From assembly GCF_005222225.1 (NCBI RefSeq), contig NZ_CP036536.1:2318001-2382000 (forward strand): a DNA stretch of 64,000 bases. Reading direction: 5' to 3'. The DNA comes from Salinimonas lutimaris (lineage in GTDB: Bacteria > Pseudomonadota > Gammaproteobacteria > Enterobacterales > Alteromonadaceae). Numbering within the stretch: the stretch's first letter is position 1; each line of letters starts with the position of its first letter. The notes beneath the pieces were generated by a model. That model was not told the DNA's origin. It made no database searches and saw only the letters and a program-made list of their open reading frames with translations. Shown here piece by piece: positions 30,291-39,271 of the stretch. Both the position numbers and the translations under genes were made by a program.

Positions 30291-30833
30291 ATGAAAAAAC
30301 GTCTCGCCGCGGTGGGCTTGTGCCTGTTAAGTAGCTCAGTGCTCGCCCAGGACTGTCCTTCGGTATTAAAGTTTGTGAAACGCAAACTCAATTCTCAGGA
30401 AACAGTAAATTTATGTCAGGCTTATCAGGGCAAAACACTGTTGGTGGTCAACACGGCCAGCTATTGTGGGTACACACCCCAGTTTGAAGGTCTGGAAGCC
30501 ATGTATGAAAAATACCGTGACCACGGTCTGGTGATTCTGGGCTTTCCTTCGCATGACTTTAATCAGGAGGCGGATAATGAAGAAAAAACCGCCCAATTAT
30601 GTGAACTGACTTACGGCGTGAAGTTTCCGATGTTTGAACCTACTCATGTGCGCGGCGATGACGCCGATCCTCTGTATCAGATGCTCAAACGGGCCACCGG
30701 TGAGGCGCCGGGATGGAATTTCAATAAATACCTGATTGATAGCAGCGGCAATATTCTGGAGCATTATCCGGCCAGCGTCACTCCCACGGATCCGGCGCTT
30801 GTCAAGCGGGTAGAAACTCTGCTCGATTCCTGA
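30291..30833 (+). CDS. Periplasmic glutathione peroxidase-like protein
   Basis: Thioredoxin-fold peroxidase with a signal peptide (residues 1-20, ending VLAQ). The peroxidatic Cys59 is in NTASYCGYTPQ, and the Trp-Asn pair of the family is in GWNFNKYLID (about residue 146). The usual FPCNQFxxQE block reads FPSHDFNQE here, so the tetrad Gln is replaced and the resolving Cys is missing. Export to the periplasm implies a thioredoxin- or glutathione-independent reductant, which is inference. It stands alone; the next terminator belongs to the opposite strand. Confidence 0.85.
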   Translation: MKKRLAAVGLCLLSSSVLAQDCPSVLKFVKRKLNSQETVNLCQAYQGKTLLVVNTASYCGYTPQFEGLEAMYEKYRDHGLVILGFPSHDFNQEADNEEKTAQLCELTYGVKFPMFEPTHVRGDDADPLYQMLKRATGEAPGWNFNKYLIDSSGNILEHYPASVTPTDPALVKRVETLLDS

Positions 30834-30842
30834 TGTTCGGGC

Positions 30843-30869
30843 AAAAAAAAGCCCCGCATCCGGCGGGGC
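30843..30869 (-). terminator. Terminator for the azoreductase gene
   Basis: GCCCCGC pairs with GCGGGGC across ATCCG; the plus-strand A run before it is a T run on the minus strand, about 105 bp past the azoR stop. Confidence 0.75.
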
Positions 30870-30974
30870 AATCAAGCACACTCAACTTGGAACACACTTT
30901 AGCATGAAAACAAACACTGTCTGACGCGTGCCAGACACCGCTTTTTTGCTAACTGCATAAATTTAGTCAGTGAC

Positions 30975-31574
30975 TTATCCGATTAGTTCAATAATTTTTT
31001 CATTAGCCGACGAAAAAGCGCTATCTGCCACCTCAGAGCCCATAGCCAGACCTTCTGCGTACACAAAACGTACATCGGTGATACCGATAAAACCAAAGAA
31101 ATGCGTCAGGTACGGTGTCTGGGTATCAAATTCAGATCCCTGATATTGTCCGCCCCGCGCTGCCAGAACGGTAACACGCTTGCCTTCTACTAAACCAACC
31201 GGGCCGTTTTCGGTATATCTGAACGTAATACCTGCACGGGCAACACGATCAATCCACGCTTTGAGCACTGATGGAATACCAAAGTTGTACATAGGTACAC
31301 CAATTACAACCTCATCTGCCTGCTGAAATTCCTCCACCAGGTTATCAGAAAGTGCCGCTAACGCTTTTTGCTCTTCGGTACGCTCTTCGGCCGGTGTCAT
31401 CCATGCCCCCATTTCAACACCGCTTAAATGTGGCAGAGCATCCTCAGCCAGGTTGCGTTCTACAATCTGCACGTCAGGCTGCTTGGCCAGCGTGTCCACG
31501 TATTTCTGAGTTAGCTTGCTGGAGTTACCTTCTGCATGGTTCAGGCTGGTATTGATTACTAACACCGTCGACAT
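30975..31574 (-). CDS. azoR: FMN-dependent NADH azoreductase
   Basis: Flavodoxin-fold quinone/azo reductase, 199 residues as E. coli AzoR (201). Motifs are VLVINTSLNHAEGNSSKLT (residues 4-22) binding the FMN phosphate, VPMYNFGIPSVLKAWIDRVARAGITF (about 96-121), and LAARGGQYQG (about 140). It acts in the cytosol on quinones, azo dyes and possibly thiol-stress targets. No LysR-type regulator is adjacent. Confidence 0.93.
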   Translation of the reverse strand: MSTVLVINTSLNHAEGNSSKLTQKYVDTLAKQPDVQIVERNLAEDALPHLSGVEMGAWMTPAEERTEEQKALAALSDNLVEEFQQADEVVIGVPMYNFGIPSVLKAWIDRVARAGITFRYTENGPVGLVEGKRVTVLAARGGQYQGSEFDTQTPYLTHFFGFIGITDVRFVYAEGLAMGSEVADSAFSSANEKIIELIG

Positions 31575-32026
31575 AACACACCTCTTGTGGTTGCTGTAAG
31601 TTGTTTGACGGTTGGCATTGTAAAAAAGCAGGTAAATAAAAAAAATGGCAAAGAAGTGATATGAGCGTTCGTTATTTTAGAATTTAAAGCAGGTTGCAAG
31701 TGTGAGGCTCCCACCGGGAAAGTATACTGAAGTTCGCCAAAACAGAGAGTAACCCGACCAGATGTTTATTCGGAGCCTACGCACTTTGCTTTATGATAAT
31801 AACACTGCTACCGGGGCTTGTCTGCCGTTTTTTTAACGCGCCATTTACAAATCTTGTCGTGTTAGCGGAAGATGTTACGTGAGATAATAAAAGTACGGTA
31901 AAACAAGCAGGTACGCCGTTTAATCCAGCTAAAATTACGATTTATCGCGCCAGACTATACCCTGTTCGCAAAATTCGTCATCATAGCGGAAAGAAACGTT
32001 AATAATAACAACATACAGGAAATGTC
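31575..32026. other. 452-bp intergenic region with divergent promoters
   Basis: This stretch separates divergent azoR and the M1 peptidase gene. It is AT-rich near both ends, and I see no ORF, RNA gene, strong palindrome or repeat in it. The only placeable site is AGGAAATGTC just before the ATG at 32027. Confidence 0.6.
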
Positions 32027-33754
32027 ATGCGAAGACTGGCTGCAGGCCTTATTCCACTGATAATACTAAGCGGCTGCGCCACCCGTGACCCGGTGGTGAA
32101 AGGTCAGCCAACCCGCGAGCTGTCTACGCCCTACACCCTGAAAACCGGCGGACAGACACCGCCTCTGCAACGGGGCCTGACGGTAGAACATGCGGAACTG
32201 TGGTTCAATTTCGATTTTAAACGGCAGGTGCTCTACGGCACGACCGAACTCACCCTGAACAGCGAACGCCGCAAGCGTACCCTGTCGGTTGATCTGGACA
32301 CTCGCTTTGAAGTGGAAGGCGTATGGCTCAATGGCAAGCAGGTCCCGCCGGGAAATGTTAAAAACCCTGACGGTCAGCTGCTCATTACTCCACAGCAGGC
32401 GATTCAGTTTCCGCTCAGCGTAAAAATTAAATATGTGGGTCGCCCGCGTAAACCGGTCAATGCGCCGTGGGATGGCGGTGTAATGTGGAATACCACTGAT
32501 GACGGTGAACCCTGGCTGGCCACCGCGGTGCAGGGCGAAGGCTGTGATTTATTCTGGCCTTGTGTCGATCAGCCATTTGGCGAGCCCCAGTCGATGGATA
32601 TTCACATTACCGTGCCCAAAAATCTGGTGGCTGCGAGTAACGGTAAACTGGTGGATGTAGCCGAGCAGGAGTCTGCCCATACCTATCACTGGAAAACCAG
32701 CACGCCCACTAACACGTACGGGGTAGCCCTGAATATTGCGCCGTACAAAACACTGACCTCCCAATATCGCAGCATGTACGGTAATCGCTTTCCCATCACC
32801 TATTACTATCTGGCCAGCGATGAAAACGAAAAAGCACAGGCACAAGGCTTGTTTGATGAGCTGCCCGCCATGCTGGCTTTTTTTGAAAAGCTGATTGGTC
32901 CCTACCCGTTTGCCGATGACAAAGTCGGGGTGGTACAAACCCCACACAAGGGCATGGAACATCAGACCATTAACGCCTATGGCAATAACTACGAAAAAGA
33001 CGAGTACGGCTTTGACTGGCTGATGCAGCATGAATTTGCCCATGAATGGTTTGGTAATCAGCTGACCAACAAAGACTGGGATGACATGTGGCTGCATGAA
33101 GGCTTAGGGACCTACATGCAACCCTTGTATGCCCAGTACCTGCATGGCGAGCTGGCTTACATGGCCTATTTGAACAAAATCCGCAAACCGCTGATAAATG
33201 ATGTGCCTATTGTCAGCGGGCAGACCCGTTCTGAAGAGCAGGTTTATGAGGATGGCCCGGGGTTGGACATTTATTATAAAGGGGCCTGGGTGATGCACAC
33301 CCTGCGTCAGCTGATTGGCGATGGTCACTTTTTTGCTGCGGTGACGCAGGCGGTATACGGGCGCCCCGACCCTGAGCCGGGTAATTTTTCACCGGTTTAT
33401 CTTAATACCCAGGACTTTATTGATATCGTTAACCAGCAAACAGGACAGGATTACCGCTGGTTTTTTGATGTGTATCTGTATCACGCCTCGCTGCCAGAAG
33501 TGATTAGTCAGCGTACCCGCAATCAGTTGCGCCTGGAATGGCAGACCGAAGGCGACCTGCCTTTTCCCATGCCGCTGGATGTCAGCGTAAACGGTGATAT
33601 CACCACGCTGGATATGCGTCAGCCGCAAACTATTACAGTCAGCCCTAAACATGTGGTGATTATTGATCCGCTGAGTAAAGTGCTGCGCTATGACCAGCGC
33701 TATGAAGATCTAAAGGATTACGAACAAACTCAGAAAGAAAATAAAAAGAAGTAA
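32027..33754 (+). CDS. M1-family aminopeptidase lipoprotein
   Basis: Zinc metallopeptidase of family M1. A lipoprotein signal ends ILSGC (Cys about residue 17). The N-terminal beta domain runs to about residue 200, and GMEHQT (about 310) matches the GxMEN exopeptidase position with His in place of Asn. The zinc site is HEFAHEWFGNQ then LHEGLGTYM (about residues 336-365), the HExxH-18-E pattern. The C terminus is short (575 residues total), without a HEAT-type domain. It likely cleaves peptides in the periplasm. Confidence 0.92.
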   Translation: MRRLAAGLIPLIILSGCATRDPVVKGQPTRELSTPYTLKTGGQTPPLQRGLTVEHAELWFNFDFKRQVLYGTTELTLNSERRKRTLSVDLDTRFEVEGVWLNGKQVPPGNVKNPDGQLLITPQQAIQFPLSVKIKYVGRPRKPVNAPWDGGVMWNTTDDGEPWLATAVQGEGCDLFWPCVDQPFGEPQSMDIHITVPKNLVAASNGKLVDVAEQESAHTYHWKTSTPTNTYGVALNIAPYKTLTSQYRSMYGNRFPITYYYLASDENEKAQAQGLFDELPAMLAFFEKLIGPYPFADDKVGVVQTPHKGMEHQTINAYGNNYEKDEYGFDWLMQHEFAHEWFGNQLTNKDWDDMWLHEGLGTYMQPLYAQYLHGELAYMAYLNKIRKPLINDVPIVSGQTRSEEQVYEDGPGLDIYYKGAWVMHTLRQLIGDGHFFAAVTQAVYGRPDPEPGNFSPVYLNTQDFIDIVNQQTGQDYRWFFDVYLYHASLPEVISQRTRNQLRLEWQTEGDLPFPMPLDVSVNGDITTLDMRQPQTITVSPKHVVIIDPLSKVLRYDQRYEDLKDYEQTQKENKKK

Positions 33755-33770
33755 CGTAAAGTGCATAGCA

Positions 33771-33793
33771 GCGGGTCACTGCCAGTGACCCGC
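33771..33793. terminator. Perfect inverted repeat between convergent genes
   Basis: A 10-bp perfect stem (GCGGGTCACT / AGTGACCCGC) with a 3-base loop sits between the M1 peptidase and the convergent transsulfuration gene. It has no long T run, so its terminator role is plausible but not certain. Confidence 0.55.
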
Positions 33794-33801
33794 CTGCATG
33801 G

Positions 33802-35043
33802 TTAATACTGGTCAAGCGCCTGACGGAAGTCTTCTACCAGATCATCAATATCTTCAATGCCCACAGAAACCCGGATCATGGTTTCTGAAATCCCCATTTT
33901 TGCCCGTTCCTGCGGGCCGTTTTCAAAGAAAATCGTCGGTGCTACCGGCAGTGCCAGTGTCCGGGTGTCGCCCAGATGGGTCGCGCATATCACCAGCTTA
34001 AGCTTGTTTAAAAAGTCGACCGGGTCAATACCGGCTTTCAAATCCAGACTCAAAATTGCGCCATAACCGCCGCTTAACTGTTCTCTGGCCATAAAATGCT
34101 GAGGGTGGTCCGCCAGTCCCGGATAAAACACCCGCTCAACCTGCGCATGATTATCCAGCAGCGTGGCAAGTCTTGCTGCATTGTCGCAGGCTTTGGCCAT
34201 ACGCAGCGCCAGTGTTTCCATACCCACCGCAATTTTATGCGCGGCATCAGGTGTCAGGGTCGCGCCCATATCCCTAAGGCCTTTTTTCTTAATCTGGGTC
34301 AGCCCCCACTGGCGGGTATCTGCCACCTGATAAGCCGGTTTGATGTTAGCAAACTGCTGCCAGTCGTACAGGCCGGTGTCGATGACCGCGCCGCCCAGTA
34401 CATTGCCGTGACCGGCCACATATTTGGTCAGTGAGGTGGTAACCAGACTGGCGCCGGCTGCTTTGGCATCAAATAACGGTGGCGGCGTCATGGTATTATC
34501 CACGATCAGCGGAATGCCCCGCTCTTCACAATAGCGGCCAATGCCCTGAATATCCGCCACCTGCGTCACCGGATTGGCCACGGTTTCGGTGAATACAGCC
34601 CGGGTATTAGGCTGATAGGCATCTTTGATATTTTCCAGCGAGGTCACATCAACAAAGCTGATTTGAATACCCATGTCCATCAGCGTATTCATCAGGCTAC
34701 GGGTATTACCAAACAGATACTGGCTCACAATTACGTGATCGCCGTGTTTAAATAACGATAAAAATACAGAGCTGATGGCAGCCATGCCAGTGGCAAAGCA
34801 CACCGCACCGATCCCGCCTTCCAGTGCATTAATCTGATTCGACAGCGCCATGGCTGAATTAGAAGACGAGCGTCCATAAACATGGCCGGCCTGTTTGCCC
34901 TGGAAAACATCAATAATGCCCTGTGCGTCGGTAAATTCGAATAGCACAGAATTGGTAGAGGCGGTATGAACAGCACCGTTTTCCGGTGAATTAAGCAGGC
35001 GATCAGCATGCACCTGACGGGTGGTAAAGCCCTGTTTACTCAC
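33802..35043 (-). CDS. Transsulfuration-family PLP enzyme (cystathionine gamma-synthase/lyase family)
   Basis: Cys/Met-metabolism PLP enzyme, 413 residues. The PLP lysine is in TTSLTKYVAGHGNVLGGA (about residue 211). GRSSSNSAMALSNQINALEGG (about 53-73) and CFATGMAAISSVFLSLFKHGDHV (about 76-98) are family blocks. The start is GTG at 35043, supported by GGAG 9 bp upstream and by MSKQGFTTRQVHAD as a family-like N terminus; an upstream in-frame start at 35169 would add a non-homologous leader. O-acetylhomoserine sulfhydrylase, methionine gamma-lyase and cystathionine gamma-synthase cannot be told apart by eye. Confidence 0.87.
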   Translation of the reverse strand: MSKQGFTTRQVHADRLLNSPENGAVHTASTNSVLFEFTDAQGIIDVFQGKQAGHVYGRSSSNSAMALSNQINALEGGIGAVCFATGMAAISSVFLSLFKHGDHVIVSQYLFGNTRSLMNTLMDMGIQISFVDVTSLENIKDAYQPNTRAVFTETVANPVTQVADIQGIGRYCEERGIPLIVDNTMTPPPLFDAKAAGASLVTTSLTKYVAGHGNVLGGAVIDTGLYDWQQFANIKPAYQVADTRQWGLTQIKKKGLRDMGATLTPDAAHKIAVGMETLALRMAKACDNAARLATLLDNHAQVERVFYPGLADHPQHFMAREQLSGGYGAILSLDLKAGIDPVDFLNKLKLVICATHLGDTRTLALPVAPTIFFENGPQERAKMGISETMIRVSVGIEDIDDLVEDFRQALDQY

Positions 35044-35249
35044 GTAAGTCGCTCCGATTGTAGATATTAAGATAAGGCAGGTAGGCAACACTAGCATATT
35101 TCGGTGCGGTTGTTTAACCAATGAAATAATTATGCAGGCGCCCGAAACGGGATGAGCGCGCAGACTCATTCATTGGTTTTATACTGATCTGAACTACGCC
35201 GTATGCTTTATATAAAATTTACACCAGGCAAGGGGAGAAGTAGTCGCCA

Positions 35250-36017
35250 ATGTGTATTTTGTTTATCGCCAGTCAGCAGCGTAAAGATTATCCGCTGATT
35301 ATCGCCGCCAACCGCGACGAGTTTCATGCCAGACCCACTCAGGGCTCGCATATCTGGTCTTCCCACCCTCCCATTTTTGCCGGTAAAGACTTACAGGCCG
35401 GCGGCACCTGGATGGGCGTTACCCGGGGCGGGCGAATCAGTGCACTGACCAACATCCGCAAACCCGGCAGTGACAAACAGGACGCCATCAGTCGCGGCCA
35501 TCTGGTACTTAACTACCTGACCAGCCCAGACAGCGACGAACAGTTTACCGCGCAGATGCATCAGCATCGCGCTGATTACAATGGCTTTAATCTGCTGTAT
35601 GGCACCTGGCAATCATTGCAGGTTTATAACAATCACAGTGGCCGGCATGAGCCGGTGACAGCCGGTGTGCATGGCCTGTCTAATGCCAGTCTTAATGCGC
35701 CATGGCCAAAAGTGTCCCGCGGGGTTGCCGCACTGAGTGAATATTGCGCGTTTCAGCCCACCTTAAACGAGCAGGACCTGTTCCGTCTGTTGCAGGATGA
35801 CACCCCGGCCCCGGACGAGGCCCTGCCGGATACCGGCATTGAAAAGAAGTGGGAAAAACGGTTATCTCCCATATTTATTCGTTCCCAGGATTATGGCACC
35901 CGTGCATCGACCCTGTTACTGGTAAAGCGAGACGGCACAGCTATCTGGTCTGAACAAACCTATTTACCCGATGGCAGTGTGGCTGACCAGTCTCGGGCAC
36001 ACTTTCAGTTTAATTAA
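35250..36017 (+). CDS. NRDE/TANGO2-family protein
   Basis: Protein of the TANGO2 (NRDE) family, 255 residues. The N-terminal Cys2 and the motif LIIAANRDEFHARPT (about residues 17-31) are diagnostic, with GGTWMGVTRGGRISALTN next. The fold is Ntn-hydrolase-like. Family members have been linked to heme handling and lipid metabolism, but the biochemical role is not settled. It lies alone, 120 bp before the aminotransferase gene. Confidence 0.9.
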   Translation: MCILFIASQQRKDYPLIIAANRDEFHARPTQGSHIWSSHPPIFAGKDLQAGGTWMGVTRGGRISALTNIRKPGSDKQDAISRGHLVLNYLTSPDSDEQFTAQMHQHRADYNGFNLLYGTWQSLQVYNNHSGRHEPVTAGVHGLSNASLNAPWPKVSRGVAALSEYCAFQPTLNEQDLFRLLQDDTPAPDEALPDTGIEKKWEKRLSPIFIRSQDYGTRASTLLLVKRDGTAIWSEQTYLPDGSVADQSRAHFQFN

Positions 36018-36134
36018 TATTTTTGCATAATTATTCAAAAATATTCTGATTAATTGAGAATCGGGTCTCGTATTTTTCAACACTGATGGCATAATGCCAG
36101 CCTCGCTTAAATTCACGCAACGTGAGGAACTATC

Positions 36135-37325
36135 GTGTTTGAAGTATTACCCCATTTAGAACCAGATCCGATTCTGGGTTTGTCTGCCGCTTATAAAGAA
36201 GATACCAACGACGCCAAGATTGATTTGGGCGTAGGTGTTTATAAGGACGAGCAAGGTAATACACCGATTATGACGTCGGTCGCCAAAGCCCAGAATATTC
36301 TGCTGGAGCGCGAAACCAGCAAAACTTATATTACGCCACAGGGTCATCAGGGCTACATCGACAATATGCTAACGCTATTGTTAGGTGAAGGCAGTCAGGT
36401 CATGCTGGCAGACCGCGTGGCAGCTGTTCAGGCACCCGGTGGTTGTGGCGCTCTGCGTATTTTATCGGAGCTACTGGCACGGTGCAGTGACAATGCGCGG
36501 GTATTTGTCAGCGATCCAACCTGGGCCAATCACATTCCTTTGATTGGCTCTGCCGGTCTGAAGCTTGAAACCTACCCGTACTTTGATAAAGACACTGCCA
36601 GCATTCGCTTTGACGCCATGATGGACAAGTTAAAAGAAGCGGGTAAAGGTGATGTGGTACTGCTGCATGGCTGCTGCCATAACCCAACCGGTGCAGACCT
36701 GACCAACGCGCAGTGGGATGCGGTGCTTGAGCTGGCTCAGGAGCGTGGCTTCCTGCCGTTCCTGGACGTGGCTTACCTGGGTTTTGGTGACGGTCTTGAA
36801 GAAGATGCCTATGGTATTCGCCTGCTGGCAGAAAACCTGCCAGAAGTCATTATTGCCGCATCATGCAGCAAAAACTTTGGCCTGTACCGCGAGCGTGTTG
36901 GCTTAGCAGCCATCATCACCGAAACCAGCCAGATTAAGAAAATTGCTCAGGGTCAGATCCAGTCTGTTGCCCGCGGCATTTATTCTATGCCGCCTAGCTA
37001 CGGCGGTGCGCTGGTTGACATTATTCTGTCAGATGTGGCGTTAAAGCAGGAATGGGTTGGTGAAGTCAACAGCATGCGTAATCGTATGCAAACCCTGCGC
37101 GCTATGCTGGTTGATAAACTGGAAGAAAACGGCGCTGATAAAGATTTCAGCTTCTTAAATACCCAAAAAGGCATGTTCTCCTTCTTGTGTATTTCGCCAG
37201 AACAGGTCCGTGAAGTACGTGCCAAGCACAGCGTTTATTTTGTTGACTCAAGCCGCGTGAATATTGCCGGTATTAACCAGCACAATGTTGATGCACTGGC
37301 TAAAGCCCTGGTGTCGGTACTGTAA
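36135..37325 (+). CDS. Aromatic amino acid / aspartate aminotransferase
   Basis: Class I PLP aminotransferase of the AspC/TyrB group, 396 residues. N-terminal blocks are PILGLSAAYKEDTNDAKIDLGVGVYKDEQG. The PLP lysine is in ASCSKNFGLYRERVG (about residue 246), and the substrate Arg is near SSRVNIAGI at the C terminus. It converts aspartate, tyrosine or phenylalanine with 2-oxoglutarate. AspC and TyrB cannot be separated by eye, so I give no symbol. The upstream spacer holds AT-rich promoter-like sequence. Confidence 0.93.
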   Translation: MFEVLPHLEPDPILGLSAAYKEDTNDAKIDLGVGVYKDEQGNTPIMTSVAKAQNILLERETSKTYITPQGHQGYIDNMLTLLLGEGSQVMLADRVAAVQAPGGCGALRILSELLARCSDNARVFVSDPTWANHIPLIGSAGLKLETYPYFDKDTASIRFDAMMDKLKEAGKGDVVLLHGCCHNPTGADLTNAQWDAVLELAQERGFLPFLDVAYLGFGDGLEEDAYGIRLLAENLPEVIIAASCSKNFGLYRERVGLAAIITETSQIKKIAQGQIQSVARGIYSMPPSYGGALVDIILSDVALKQEWVGEVNSMRNRMQTLRAMLVDKLEENGADKDFSFLNTQKGMFSFLCISPEQVREVRAKHSVYFVDSSRVNIAGINQHNVDALAKALVSVL

Positions 37326-37344
37326 TATTGAGGATGCCCTCAGT

Positions 37345-38337
37345 TTAAAAACGTTCCATATCAAGTAGCCGGGCTCCGCCCGGCGCTTTTTTTTCAGACC
37401 ACTCAGACATTCCCGACACGGTTTTATCCAGCCGTCCGGCCAGTTGTTTCAAACCCCGTTCGCCGGTTTGCGTATCCTGCGCGTTAATCAGTTCAAGCAC
37501 CGCCAGCTGTGTTTCCTGCAAGGCCTGTTTATGACGTAACTGACAATAATGAGCGTGGGCAATGATAAGGGTTTTCACACACACATCGATAATCGTTTCG
37601 TATAACGCCTCTTCACTATGTGCCACATGTTTTATCAGTAACGACACATCCCCTTCATTGATGATACAGCGCCGCCCGAATCGATAGCAGGTGCCCTGAT
37701 TCTTAAGTACGGCAAAGGTTTCCGCCAGATTATCCTCACAGTCGCGATCATCACAGTTGAACTGATGCTGCTGGTCCAGATCACGAAACTCCAGGGCGCA
37801 GTGAATACCGTTGAGCGTTAACGTACTGAGTATTTTTTTGCTCAGCAGTGTCATGCTATCGGTGGTGACCAGCGATGCCGCCAAATCCATGCCCATGCCG
37901 TATATCCGGCACTGATGAATAGCTTCCTGAGTCGATAGCGCAGTTTCCTCCCGGTCCCGGCGCATTTGCCCTAAGGTTTCTATCTGATTTTTTACCGCCA
38001 GTACCGACTCGGTGAACTGAATCACCTTATACGGTTTGGTAATATAAAACGAGGCACCGTGGTTATACGCCTCGATCATACTGGCTTCGCGGGAATCGTC
38101 GGTCACCACAAGCAGCACCGGTGATGCGCCAGCCTCGGTATTGTTAAAATAGCGGTGTAACCCGGTGACCTTTTCACCGCCCACCGCAAACACACTAATC
38201 ACGATATCGCTTTGTGTAATGAGCGGGGTCGCGGCATTAAAATCTGCCACCCGGGTAATAGAAAAATACTCATCCAACGCCATTTCAAAAATGTCAGCCT
38301 GAATGTCATCCGGCTCAATCAGCAATAAATTAAGCAT
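37345..38337 (-). CDS. Receiver-domain protein lacking the phospho-acceptor Asp, unknown output
   Basis: The N-terminal 120 residues are a CheY-like receiver: the acidic pocket (IEPDD, residues 7-11) and the conserved Thr-Lys (YITKPY, Lys101) are present, but the strand-3 phospho-acceptor position in DIVISVFAVGG (residue 49) is Val instead of Asp. A heptad-like coiled segment follows near 110-140. Residues about 145-330 form an output part with no family I recognise; it has a CDDRDC Cys pair near 195-200. It resembles stand-alone regulators that work without phosphorylation. No kinase is adjacent. Convergent with the aminotransferase. Confidence 0.75.
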   Translation of the reverse strand: MLNLLLIEPDDIQADIFEMALDEYFSITRVADFNAATPLITQSDIVISVFAVGGEKVTGLHRYFNNTEAGASPVLLVVTDDSREASMIEAYNHGASFYITKPYKVIQFTESVLAVKNQIETLGQMRRDREETALSTQEAIHQCRIYGMGMDLAASLVTTDSMTLLSKKILSTLTLNGIHCALEFRDLDQQHQFNCDDRDCEDNLAETFAVLKNQGTCYRFGRRCIINEGDVSLLIKHVAHSEEALYETIIDVCVKTLIIAHAHYCQLRHKQALQETQLAVLELINAQDTQTGERGLKQLAGRLDKTVSGMSEWSEKKAPGGARLLDMERF

Positions 38338-38440
38338 CCTTTGCTTCCCCCTGACGATGAAAAAAAGTTAATACTTAATAGTTATAGTTGGAAACCGGCG
38401 CATTTGCTGAAATTTAATCCCCTGAAAAGCACGCATAAAA

Positions 38441-38468
38441 AAAGCCGCAAACAGATGCAGCTTTTTTT
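38441..38468 (-). terminator. Terminator of the SDR gene
   Basis: An imperfect stem (AAGCCGCA / TGCAGCTT with one G-U) flanked by A and T runs lies 20 bp past the minus-strand SDR stop. Confidence 0.65.
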
Positions 38469-38487
38469 CAGGTTCAGCCAGGTGTTA

Positions 38488-39249
38488 TTACACCAGTAAT
38501 CCGCCATCCACGATAACCGACGCCCCGGTGGTATAGCTGGAAGCATCGGACACCAGATACAATACAGTGCCGGCCATTTCGTCCGGGTCCGCCACCCGGC
38601 CCAGTGGGATCTGGGTTAACGCGCCTTTAAGAATCTTCTCGTTAGAGGTCAGCGCTGAGGCAAATTTGGTATCCGTCAGGCCAGGCAGTAAAGCATTGAC
38701 GCGGATATTGTGCTGACCACATTCTTTAGCAAATGATTTGGTCATACTGATTACCGCCGCCTTGGTGATTGAGTAAATGCCCTGCATATCGCCAGGCACC
38801 ACCCCGTTTACCGATGCGGTGTTTAAGATCACGCCACCGCCCTGCTCGCGCATCATTTTGCCCGCGGCCACTGACATGAAAAAATAACCACGAATATTCA
38901 CATCCACGGTTTTTTCATAAGCCGCCATATCGGTATCCAGAATATGTCCGAAGTAAGGATTGGCCGCCGCATTGTTCACCAGAATATCCAGCTGGCCATG
39001 GGCTTGTTTAACATGCTCAAAGACCGCTTCAATCTGCGCCATCTCACCTACATGGCAGGCAAACGCCGTGGCCTTGCCGCCCGCATCCCGAATGCTGGCA
39101 GCCACAGTCTCACAGGCTTCCTGTTTGCGGCTTGAAACAATCACGTGGGCACCATACTGGGCCAGCAGGTGAGCAATGGACTCACCAATTCCCCGACTTG
39201 CACCGGTAACCAGTGCCACTTTTCCTGAAAGATCGAATAAGTTTTTCAT
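38488..39249 (-). CDS. Short-chain dehydrogenase/reductase
   Basis: Classical SDR of 253 residues. The cofactor motif is VTGASRGIGES (about residues 14-24), LVNNAAANP follows near 90, and the catalytic Ser-Tyr-Lys appear in NTASVNG and YSITKAAVISM (about residues 142-163). The Arg-Lys in SSRKQE (about 40) suggests NADP(H). The substrate is unknown. Its start is 22 bp after the end of the MDR oxidoreductase gene, so the two are probably cotranscribed. Confidence 0.9.
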   Translation of the reverse strand: MKNLFDLSGKVALVTGASRGIGESIAHLLAQYGAHVIVSSRKQEACETVAASIRDAGGKATAFACHVGEMAQIEAVFEHVKQAHGQLDILVNNAAANPYFGHILDTDMAAYEKTVDVNIRGYFFMSVAAGKMMREQGGGVILNTASVNGVVPGDMQGIYSITKAAVISMTKSFAKECGQHNIRVNALLPGLTDTKFASALTSNEKILKGALTQIPLGRVADPDEMAGTVLYLVSDASSYTTGASVIVDGGLLV

Positions 39250-39271
39250 TGCAGGCTTTCCTTGTCTCAGG

